From positions 1-5,140 of the forward strand of contig JAICGT010000110.1 in assembly GCA_025922995.1 (NCBI GenBank): a stretch of DNA of 5,140 bases, in the 5' to 3' direction. Position numbers and translations under genes: made by a program. Below, in pieces: positions 1-5,140 of this stretch (positions are counted from its first letter, which is position 1; every line of letters starts with the position of its first letter). The notes beneath the pieces are model-generated. The model was given only the letters and a program-made list of their open reading frames with translations, searched no databases and was not told the DNA's origin. Source of the DNA: Fimbriimonadales bacterium. Its GTDB lineage: Bacteria > Armatimonadota > Fimbriimonadia > Fimbriimonadales > ATM1.

Positions 1-1
1 C

Positions 2-82
2 GCGGTCCTCAGCGCATGGGGGTTCGGCGCGATAGCGGACCTCACGGGGACGATCGCGGAGCACTTCGACGAAATGCGCTGA
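2..82 (+). CDS. C-terminal fragment of an unidentified protein (5' end outside window)
   Basis: Reading from base 2 gives 26 uninterrupted codons ending in TGA at 80-82; the peptide begins AVLSAWGFGAIADL and ends AEHFDEMR. The codons look genuinely coding: nearly every third position is G or C. Of the other two plus-strand frames, one hits a stop within the first 35 bases and the other reads an arginine-rich peptide. The start and most of the protein lie outside the window, so no family can be assigned. The gene ends 29 nt before tRNA-Leu on the same strand, so the tRNA could be read from this gene's transcript as well as from its own promoter. Coding status is fairly likely; function is unknown. 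Confidence 0.6.
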   Translation, partial: AVLSAWGFGAIADLTGTIAEHFDEMR

Positions 83-97
83 GCGCGCGGGGTCGGG

Positions 98-103
98 CAT
101 AAT
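98..103 (+). promoter_or_regulatory. Possible -10 box for tRNA-Leu
   Basis: CATAAT matches the sigma-70 -10 consensus TATAAT at five of six positions and ends 8 nt before the first base of the mature tRNA. Transcription would then begin about 1-3 nt upstream of the tRNA, leaving almost no 5' leader. No good -35 hexamer is visible 16-18 nt upstream: the bases there, about 74-81, overlap the end of the upstream gene and do not resemble TTGACA. There is no extended -10 TGn motif. The placement is suggestive, but the call rests on one hexamer. Confidence 0.4.
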
Positions 104-111
104 GGCTACGG

Positions 112-197
112 GCCGAAGTGGCGGAATGGCAGACGCGGCGGTCTCAAAAACCGTTGAGGGAGACCTCGTGCGGGTTCGACTCCCGCCTTCGGCACCA
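112..197 (+). tRNA. tRNA-Leu, anticodon CAA
   Basis: A full class II cloverleaf can be folded by hand. The acceptor stem GCCGAAG (112-118) pairs with CTTCGGC (187-193), followed by discriminator A194 and an encoded CCA at 195-197. The D stem is GCG (121-123) with CGC (134-136), with GG in the D loop at 128-129. The anticodon stem is 138-142 with 150-154, including one G-U pair; the loop is 143-149, with U33 at 144 and anticodon CAA at 145-147, reading codon UUG. A long variable arm, GAGG (156-159) with CCTC (164-167), is typical of Leu. The T stem is 170-174 with 182-186, around the loop TTCGACT. The acceptor stem and discriminator A match bacterial tRNA-Leu. The 3' end lies 3 nt from the end of the convergent ATPase gene, and no intrinsic terminator follows. 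Confidence 0.97.
140..165 (+). repeat. Perfect 6-bp inverted repeat inside tRNA-Leu
   Basis: GGTCTC at 140-145 is exactly complementary to GAGACC at 160-165, with 14 nt between. The left arm covers part of the anticodon stem and loop, including the first anticodon base. The right arm covers the variable-arm loop and the start of its 3' strand. This pairing is incompatible with the normal anticodon and variable arms, so it could only form as an alternative fold. It may well be coincidence. Confidence 0.5.
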
Positions 198-200
198 AAG

Positions 201-908
201 TCACGCTCGTCGTGCGACAACTCGATTCTGCACCGATTCGTCGCCGACGATCTCGCCGTCGCGAAACCGTACGATTCGTTTGCAGTGCCCGGCCACATCT
301 TCTTCGTGCGTCACGATAACGATCGTCTTGCCTTCGTCGTTGAGTTCCTGAAACAGCGCAAGAATCTCTTCGGTCGTGTGGGAATCCAGATTTCCCGTGG
401 GCTCGTCGGCTAGCAGCAAAACGGGCTCGTTGACCAAAGCTCGCGCGATGGCGACGCGCTGCTGCTGGCCGCCCGACATTTCGTTCGGCCGATGGTCCAT
501 GCGCTGCGATAGCCCGACTCTTTCCAGCGCCGCCTTGGCCGGCCCACTCCGGTCGCGCGCGCCCGCGTAAACCATTGGCAACTCGACATTGTGCAGTGCC
601 GTTGCGCGCGGCAGCAAGTTAAAAGTTTGAAAAACGAAACCGATGAACTTATTGCGCAGCAGTGCAAGGTCGTCGTCTCTAATTTTAGAAACTTCGCGTC
701 CGTCTAAAAAATAGGTGCCGCTTGTGGGGCGGTCCAAGCAGCCGATCACATTCATGAACGTGCTTTTGCCGGATCCCGATGGCCCCATGATCGCGACAAA
801 TTCGCCCTTATCGATGCTGAGGTCCACGTTTTTGAGAGCGTGCACGACGATCGTGCCCATCTCGTAATCTTTTGAGATGCCCCGCGTTTCGATAACGGGA
901 TTATTCAC
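201..908 (-). CDS. ABC transporter ATP-binding protein, MacB/LolD class (split MacB ATPase)
   Basis: Cytoplasmic ATPase that would power the adjacent permease. With the GTG start at 908 it is 235 aa, normal for a stand-alone domain of this class. Visible motifs: Walker [10 protein letters not shown] (42-50), Q-loop FQTFNLLP with Gln94, signature MSGGQ (144-148), Walker B LLLADE with catalytic Glu169, D-loop GNLD, and switch His201 in VTHEE. Every catalytic element is intact. The stretch [17 protein letters not shown] is characteristic of the MacB/LolD/FtsE-like group. GTG908 is preferred because GAGG sits 9 nt upstream and the protein then begins [17 protein letters not shown], just where family members begin. 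A TTG at 923 would add five residues (MRRCA) and has AGGA 9 nt upstream, so it remains possible. The gene overlaps the permease end by 8 nt and is last in the operon. Confidence 0.95.
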   Translation of the reverse strand: MNNPVIETRGISKDYEMGTIVVHALKNVDLSIDKGEFVAIMGPSGSGKSTFMNVIGCLDRPTSGTYFLDGREVSKIRDDDLALLRNKFIGFVFQTFNLLPRATALHNVELPMVYAGARDRSGPAKAALERVGLSQRMDHRPNEMSGGQQQRVAIARALVNEPVLLLADEPTGNLDSHTTEEILALFQELNDEGKTIVIVTHEEDVAGHCKRIVRFRDGEIVGDESVQNRVVARRA

Positions 909-2106
909 TGCGCAACGCCTCAATCGGCTCCATCCTTGCAGCTAAATACGCCGGATAAAAGCCGAAAAAGATTCCGACGAGCGCGGCGAACCCGAACGCG
1001 ATAACCACTCCACCAGGCACGATGACGGGAGGAACGCCCATTAGCCCCGCTACAAAAGTTACGCTACCGATACCTAAGAGCACGCCGACCACGCCGCCTA
1101 AAAGACAAAGCATGATGCTCTCGAGCAGAAATTGGCTCAAGAGCGCATCTTGCGTTGCGCCCAATGCTTTTCGCAAGCCGATTTCTTTGGTGCGCTCGGT
1201 TACGGATACGAGCATGATGTTCATGATGCCGATTCCGCCGACAAGGAGCGAAACACTTGCGACTCCTGCAAGCAAAAGGCTAAGAATGCGCGACTGCTCC
1301 TCGGCGGTCTCGATCAGCTCGCCTTGATTAAACGCCCGGAAAAGCTCCTCGCCGCCGGCGTCCGTTCGCACGCTGGCCAAAGTTTTTTGGACCTCTGCCA
1401 ATGTATAAGGCATGACGTCGGAATTCATTGCTTGCACCGATATCGAGCTCAAGGATTCGTCGCGCTCGATGCGATTGATCACGGTATTAATGGGCGCATA
1501 AATCATGTCGTCGGGATTCATAAATCCGCCTCCGCCTTTGAACGAAGCAATCCCGATCACCTCGAAATCCTGTCCTTCGATACGCACGATGGCGCCCAGT
1601 GCCGACGTTCCATCGCCGAAAAGCCGATCGTAAATATCGAAGCCGAGAACGCAAACCTTTGCGATTTGCTCATTTTCATCTTCGGTAAAAAACCGGCCTT
1701 CTTTCAACTTTACGTTGCGAATCTGCTGGATCTCCGGTAAGCCGCCCGTGACCTGCGAACGCTCGTTCAACGAGCCGTATTTAACGGTGACTCCCTCGCG
1801 AACTTCTCCGGTCACCGCCATAACGGTCGGCACCGATCGCCGTATGAGCTCCACGTCTTCCATCTGCAGCGTCTTGGGTGTTTCCCCGGGTGCTACGTTC
1901 CACCGACGCTGCGGCATAACGGAAATGAGGTTGCTGCCCAGAGCTTCCAGCCGTTCAAGAGACTGCTTCTTCGTGCCTTCCGCGATACCGACCATGGCGA
2001 TCACCGAAGCGACGCCGATGATAACGCCGAGAGTGGTCAATATCGATCGTAGCTTGTTCGAGGCAAGTGACGACGCCGCGCTCGAGAGGCTGTCTAAGAG
2101 CGTCAT
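901..2106 (-). CDS. ABC transporter permease, MacB type (MacB_PCD plus FtsX-like domains)
   Basis: Inner-membrane permease of 401 aa. TM1 is at about residues 21-43 ([20 protein letters not shown]), followed by a large extracytoplasmic domain (about 45-270), then TM2 (274-300), TM3 (328-354) and TM4 (365-386). This 1+3 topology with a periplasmic domain after TM1 defines the MacB/LolCE superfamily. The cytoplasmic coupling segment [18 protein letters not shown] (301-318) and the C-terminal motif [15 protein letters not shown] are hallmark sequences. In E. coli MacB the ATPase is fused N-terminally; here it is the next gene, overlapping by 8 nt. The ATG at 2106 lies in an ATGA overlap with the adaptor stop. 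No clear Shine-Dalgarno precedes it, so translation probably depends on coupling to the adaptor gene. The substrate is unknown; macrolide, peptide and lipid exporters all share this fold. Confidence 0.96.
   Translation of the reverse strand: MTLLDSLSSAASSLASNKLRSILTTLGVIIGVASVIAMVGIAEGTKKQSLERLEALGSNLISVMPQRRWNVAPGETPKTLQMEDVELIRRSVPTVMAVTGEVREGVTVKYGSLNERSQVTGGLPEIQQIRNVKLKEGRFFTEDENEQIAKVCVLGFDIYDRLFGDGTSALGAIVRIEGQDFEVIGIASFKGGGGFMNPDDMIYAPINTVINRIERDESLSSISVQAMNSDVMPYTLAEVQKTLASVRTDAGGEELFRAFNQGELIETAEEQSRILSLLLAGVASVSLLVGGIGIMNIMLVSVTERTKEIGLRKALGATQDALLSQFLLESIMLCLLGGVVGVLLGIGSVTFVAGLMGVPPVIVPGGVVIAFGFAALVGIFFGFYPAYLAARMEPIEALRSE
918..921 (-). promoter_or_regulatory. Ribosome binding site deciding the ATPase GTG start
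   Basis: On the minus strand GAGG lies 9 nt before the GTG at 908-906, inside the last codons of the permease gene. A competing AGGA at 933-936 lies 9 nt before the alternative TTG at 923. The site supports GTG but does not settle the start alone. Confidence 0.5.
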
Positions 2107-3794
2107 CGACGCCCGCCCGTGCCGGGGCCGCTCATTGGGCTCCGCTGCTGCGCCGCGTCTTCCATGCGTCGCTGCTGCTCCTCGATCTGCGCCCTGTCGA
2201 TTTTGCTCGTTACAATAACGTCGCCCTCGGAAAGGCCGGAAACAACTTCGAACATACCGTTGCCTTGGCTCCCCACTTTGACTTCTTTCATCACCGGCTT
2301 CTTGGGCTCAGCCATTACTTCGATCATGGTTTTTTCGCCCTCGCGTTTAATCGCTTGCGCGGGAACCATCAAAACGTCTTTTTTCTCCATTTGAATGAAT
2401 TCGCAAGCCGCATTCAGGCCGGGCATCAGCTTCACCTTACCGTTGCCTTTCACTTCCACCCTCACCTTGACCTGAGTAACGCCGTTTTGCGTTACCGCGC
2501 CCGGATTGACGCGCGTAACTTTGCCGGTCAAGGGAGCGCGAGGATCGGATTCCAATCGCACCATCACGCGCTGCCCGGGCTTTACAGCCGCGATATCCGC
2601 CTCGTCCACTTGCACTTCCACGTACATGGTCGATACGTCCGCGATTTGCACAATTGACGTCCCTTCGCTAAAAACGCTTGTTCCCGGGGGGATGATCGTG
2701 CCTTCTTCTAAGTATTTCAGAATCACTACGCCGTCACGCGGCGAAACCACCGTAGTGCTGTCGAGCTGAACCTTGGCGTTGTCTCGTTCGACGCGGCTTC
2801 GGATGATCGCGGCGTCGGCGGCCTTCATTTCGCTGCGGGCAACATCGATTTGTCGTTTGTTCGCTTTGGCTTGCGCGAGCGAAGCTTCGGCTTGCTTCAC
2901 CTGCTCGCGGGCATTCTGCAGGTCTCGGACGCTCGTGCCGACCGCGATCGAGTTCGCCCGGGCTTGCTGCAGGGATGCCATCGCCTGCTTTTGCCGCGCT
3001 TCGGCTTGGGCAAGCTGTACGCGGAGGCTGTCCTCGAGGCTCCGGCTACGCTCTTGCGCGTTGCGGTGCGAAGCCACCGCAGCTTCGTAGGCGGTGACGG
3101 CCTGCTCGGCTGCTTGTGCGCTGACGTAGCCTTTTGAAAGCAAGTTCTGATTACGGTCCCGGTTCGCGCGCGCCGCGTTCAATTCGGCGACGGCGCGGTC
3201 GAGTTCGCCCCGAACGGAAGCCCGGGTCTCAGGAATAGTCACCTGCTTGAGCAGGTCCAAATCCTTGTTGGCAAGCTCGTAGCTCGACTGCGCCTGAGAG
3301 ATGGCCGCTTCTGTAAGACTCGGCTGGGCGCCGGCGCGGGCCTCTAACGTCTGCAGGTTCAACTTGGCAGCCCTGAGCTGCGACTCTGCGCTCGTAATCG
3401 CAGACGCGGACTGCGTGATCTGCATTTGCAATTGATAGGCGTTCTGGGTCTTTCGTGCCTGCGTGGACGTGAGATCTGCCACCGCCTGCTCATAGAGGGC
3501 GCGTGTATCCCGGGGGTCGATGTGGGCGACGACGTCGCCCTTCTTGAGAACCGAGCCCTCTTCGACGGCAAGCTCGACAACCTCACCGCCGGCCTTGCTC
3601 TTCACATCCACAACCGTGAGCGGCTGCAAAACGCCGGTCGCGCTAAACGATTGCACGATGTCGCCCCTCTCGACTTCGGCCGTTCGGTAAGTAATGTCGT
3701 CGAGGCCGTCGCCACTGCCCTTGAGGAAGAACCACCAGGACAGGAACAGCAGTCCGAAGACGGTTATGATGATGGTTAGCGTTTTTCTTTTCAA
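2103..3794 (-). CDS. Periplasmic adaptor (membrane fusion protein), HlyD/MacA family, with extra-long coiled-coil hairpin
   Basis: Adaptor linking the inner-membrane ABC pump to the TolC-like duct; 563 aa, against roughly 370-400 for MacA. An uncleaved N-terminal anchor (TM about 6-25) is followed by the first lipoyl half-domain (about 58-95, AGGEVVELAVEEGSVLKKGD). A long Ala/Gln-rich coiled-coil hairpin follows (about 96-346), then the second lipoyl half (about 348-375, VVSPRDGVVILKYLEEG). The beta-barrel spans about 380-465 and a membrane-proximal domain about 470-535; a Gln/Arg/Gly-rich tail ends the protein. The hairpin tip carries the TolC-docking pattern R-x3-L-x6-S at R214, L218 and S225 (RNQNLLSKGYVS). 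The start is TTG, supported by GGAG 7 nt upstream and by the anchor helix directly after it; no nearby ATG fits. The gene begins 2 nt after the channel gene's stop and overlaps the permease start as ATGA. The extra length lies almost entirely in the hairpin. Confidence 0.95.
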   Translation of the reverse strand: MKRKTLTIIITVFGLLFLSWWFFLKGSGDGLDDITYRTAEVERGDIVQSFSATGVLQPLTVVDVKSKAGGEVVELAVEEGSVLKKGDVVAHIDPRDTRALYEQAVADLTSTQARKTQNAYQLQMQITQSASAITSAESQLRAAKLNLQTLEARAGAQPSLTEAAISQAQSSYELANKDLDLLKQVTIPETRASVRGELDRAVAELNAARANRDRNQNLLSKGYVSAQAAEQAVTAYEAAVASHRNAQERSRSLEDSLRVQLAQAEARQKQAMASLQQARANSIAVGTSVRDLQNAREQVKQAEASLAQAKANKRQIDVARSEMKAADAAIIRSRVERDNAKVQLDSTTVVSPRDGVVILKYLEEGTIIPPGTSVFSEGTSIVQIADVSTMYVEVQVDEADIAAVKPGQRVMVRLESDPRAPLTGKVTRVNPGAVTQNGVTQVKVRVEVKGNGKVKLMPGLNAACEFIQMEKKDVLMVPAQAIKREGEKTMIEVMAEPKKPVMKEVKVGSQGNGMFEVVSGLSEGDVIVTSKIDRAQIEEQQRRMEDAAQQRSPMSGPGTGGRR

Positions 3795-3796
3795 AT

Positions 3797-5053
3797 CTAT
3801 TCTCCGAGCATCGGCTCGCCCGTTACCAGCCGGAGTTCCGCGTCGCTGATGTAGTAATCGTAAAGAGCTTGGACGTAATTGGTCTCCGCGGTAACCAACG
3901 TGATCTGGGCGTTCGTGACATCGAACACGGTAGACGCGCCTTCTTTTTGGCTCTCGCTGGCTGCGGCAAAGTTCTCCCTCGCTGCCGCTAGCGCGATTCT
4001 ACTGGCATCGAGCCTGAGCCGGTTCTGCTCACGTGATCTATAAACGCTCTCGATCTCGCTCATGGCGTCCTTGAGTTGCTGCTCATGCAGAGCTTTCTGC
4101 GCTTCGAGGCTGTAGCGCGACTGCCTCAGGTTTTCTCGCGACAGGCCACCGTCGAACAGCGGATACGTCAGCGCGAAGGTGAGGTTGCGGTTCTGTCCCT
4201 CGTCGGGTTCGACGCTGAGCGCGTGGTTCAAGTTTAGCGTCCAGTCGAACCCGGCTTCTCTCTGCGCGGTAAGCACGGTGTACCGCTGGGCGTCGAGTCG
4301 CTTCTTGGTTGCAAGAAGGTCGGGTCGGTGCGCGAGCCCTTTCTCGATTGCGTCTTCAAGGCTGGAAACACTCAGTTCCTGAAACTCGGGTGTCGGCTCT
4401 ACGAGGTCGGGAAGATCCCGTTCCTCCCAGCCGATCAGCGCCTTGAGCGCTGCTTCGCTGAAGTTGATCGCGTTCTGTGCCGTGATTAGCGCCACCTGAG
4501 AGTTCGCACGGTCGGCTTCCGCCTGCAAAATGTCCTTCGCGGGAGTCGACCCGAGTTCGACCTGAACTTTCGTCGCATCGAGGGTCTGTTGCGCCCGCCC
4601 GACCTGCGCATCTGCAACGCGGAAGAGCTCAGTCGAGCGAAGCACCTCGAAGAACTGCTGAGTGACCGAAAATATGGTTTGGCGAAGCGTGTCGGATGCG
4701 TCGTACACGGTCGCCTGAGCCGAGTTTTTTGACCTCGCGACGTCGTATTGCCGCTGGCCACCGTCGAGAATCTGCCAGGTGGAAGAGACTCCGAGGTCGT
4801 GAAAGTTGTCGGAAACTCCGGTGGTGCCGATCGAGTTACGCGTATCTACGAAACGGTACTCCGGCGTTACGCGGGGCCAAAAAGTGGACAGCGCGGCGCG
4901 GACGGCCGAGTCCGAAATCAGAACGTCGAACCTCGATGCTGCGATGCGCCCGTTGTGCGCCTTTGCATACGCGATCGCTTCGTCAAGTGTAAGCCCCTGA
5001 CCGCACGCAATGCCCACAGCGGCTAACGCTGCCGCAGAAAAAATCGTTCGCAT
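3797..5053 (-). CDS. TolC-family outer-membrane efflux protein
   Basis: Outer-membrane duct subunit; TolC-family proteins work as trimers that span the outer membrane and reach into the periplasm. From the ATG at 5053 it is 418 aa, typical of the family. A signal peptide is visible: MR followed by the hydrophobic stretch TIFSAAALAAVGIA, then C17. The internal duplication of OEP proteins is clear. The IL-DGG motif at 95-99 recurs as LFDGG at 299-303, and ELGSTPAKDILQAEADRAN (166-184) is matched by EGASTVFDVTNAQ (371-383). The second repeat opens with the conserved HRPDL (242-246). The reading frame stays open upstream to the window edge, with a GTG at 5128, but those added 25 residues are polar and would bury the signal peptide. 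The ATG has no evident Shine-Dalgarno. First gene of the operon, 2 nt before the adaptor start. Confidence 0.93.
   Translation of the reverse strand: MRTIFSAAALAAVGIACGQGLTLDEAIAYAKAHNGRIAASRFDVLISDSAVRAALSTFWPRVTPEYRFVDTRNSIGTTGVSDNFHDLGVSSTWQILDGGQRQYDVARSKNSAQATVYDASDTLRQTIFSVTQQFFEVLRSTELFRVADAQVGRAQQTLDATKVQVELGSTPAKDILQAEADRANSQVALITAQNAINFSEAALKALIGWEERDLPDLVEPTPEFQELSVSSLEDAIEKGLAHRPDLLATKKRLDAQRYTVLTAQREAGFDWTLNLNHALSVEPDEGQNRNLTFALTYPLFDGGLSRENLRQSRYSLEAQKALHEQQLKDAMSEIESVYRSREQNRLRLDASRIALAAARENFAAASESQKEGASTVFDVTNAQITLVTAETNYVQALYDYYISDAELRLVTGEPMLGE
3802..3805 (-). promoter_or_regulatory. Ribosome binding site for the adaptor's TTG start
   Basis: On the minus strand GGAG lies 7 nt before the TTG at 3794-3792, within the last codons of the channel gene. 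Strong match and ideal spacing support the non-ATG start. Confidence 0.65.
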
Positions 5054-5140
5054 ATCACAAAAACGAGCCGTGAGGCCCGTACTTAGTACGCAAGATTGCC
5101 CTCGATTAGTGCCTGCGCCGGTGGTCACGCGGCTGCCCCG
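5054..5140 (-). promoter_or_regulatory. 5' region of the efflux operon, promoter not resolved
   Basis: These 87 bases lie upstream of the preferred channel start. No convincing -35/-10 pair is seen on the minus strand. A 13-bp palindrome and a short T-run (TTTTT, 5-9 nt before the ATG) are the only notable elements. The channel frame is open throughout, so the stretch could instead be coding if the gene starts farther upstream. Confidence 0.4.
5078..5090. promoter_or_regulatory. 13-bp perfect palindrome, candidate operator
   Basis: CGTACTTAGTACG is a perfect inverted repeat with 6-bp arms and one central base, lying 24 nt upstream of the channel ATG. Position and symmetry suit a dimeric repressor such as a TetR- or MarR-type protein, which often control efflux operons. 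No regulator gene is visible to support this, and one such palindrome in 5 kb is expected by chance. Confidence 0.35.

Larger units (their letters stand above)
201..5053 (-). other. Four-gene operon for a tripartite ABC efflux system
   Basis: Channel, adaptor, permease and ATPase genes run in one direction with a 2-nt gap, a 4-nt overlap and an 8-nt overlap. This leaves no room for internal promoters or terminators outside coding sequence. All parts needed to move a substrate from the inner membrane or periplasm to the outside are present, each with intact motifs. The promoter must lie upstream of 5053. No intrinsic terminator is visible after the ATPase stop at 201; the convergent tRNA begins 3 nt beyond. 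No regulator gene is visible within the window. Confidence 0.9.

Noticed and set aside
112..200. tRNA-Leu as an integration (att) site
   Set aside because: No integrase gene and no direct repeat of the tRNA 3' end is visible, and the neighbouring operon looks like ordinary chromosomal sequence.
202..214. Possible terminator hairpin CACG-CTCGT-CGTG just after the tRNA
   Set aside because: The stem is only 4 bp and no T-run follows on either strand.
102..413. Plus-strand 103-codon reading frame starting at 102
   Set aside because: It runs straight through the tRNA gene and then antisense to the well-supported ATPase; it has no recognisable domain.
901..923. Frameshift or broken fused MacB at the permease-ATPase junction
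   Set aside because: Both proteins have complete family-length domains and proper ends; the order permease then ATPase is opposite to fused MacB, so this is a gene overlap and not a disrupted fusion.
1132..1740. Plus-strand 202-codon reading frame opposite the permease
   Set aside because: It is antisense to a gene with clear TM segments and family motifs; its His/Cys-rich composition is typical of a shadow frame.
201..2106. LolCDE lipoprotein-release system
   Set aside because: LolCDE has no dedicated adaptor and TolC partner; the operon with adaptor and channel argues for MacAB-type efflux, although the ATPase alone cannot tell the two apart.
2067..2657. Plus-strand 196-codon reading frame rich in His and Phe
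   Set aside because: It lies opposite the adaptor's conserved beta-barrel and lipoyl regions and spans the adaptor-permease junction; the composition reflects the complement of Lys/Glu/Val codons.

Overview
The window carries a compact four-gene operon on the minus strand, encoding what looks like a complete tripartite MacAB-TolC-type ABC export system. A plus-strand tRNA-Leu(CAA) gene converges on it at the left edge, preceded by the last 26 codons of an unidentified plus-strand gene. The right edge holds the 5' region of the operon.

Layout, left to right: 2-82 (+) is the C-terminal end of an upstream protein. 98-103 is a possible -10 box. 112-197 (+) is tRNA-Leu with an encoded CCA end. 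201-908 (-) is an ABC ATPase of the MacB/LolD class. 901-2106 (-) is a MacB-type four-TM permease. 2103-3794 (-) is a periplasmic adaptor (membrane fusion protein) with a very long coiled-coil hairpin. 3797-5053 (-) is a TolC-family outer-membrane channel. 5054-5140 is the operon's 5' region, with a 13-bp perfect palindrome. Transcription order is channel, adaptor, permease, ATPase. The junctions are a 2-nt gap, a 4-nt ATGA overlap and an 8-nt overlap, so the genes are almost certainly co-transcribed and translationally coupled.

How they work together (family knowledge): the ATPase and permease form the inner-membrane engine, a split version of MacB, which in E. coli is one fused polypeptide. 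The adaptor, anchored by an N-terminal TM helix, bridges the periplasm, and the TolC homologue forms the outer-membrane duct. The system therefore implies a diderm (two-membrane) bacterium. The substrate cannot be read from the sequence.

Organism: GC-rich, diderm, with frequent GTG/TTG starts, a split MacB and an adaptor well longer than proteobacterial MacA. This suggests a non-proteobacterial diderm phylum such as Armatimonadota, Eremiobacterota or Acidobacteriota, but that is a low-confidence guess. No insertion sequence, CRISPR array, rRNA or phage gene was seen. I do not see a wholly new system. The most distinctive points are the long segmented adaptor hairpin and the 3-nt gap between the operon's end and the convergent tRNA gene.
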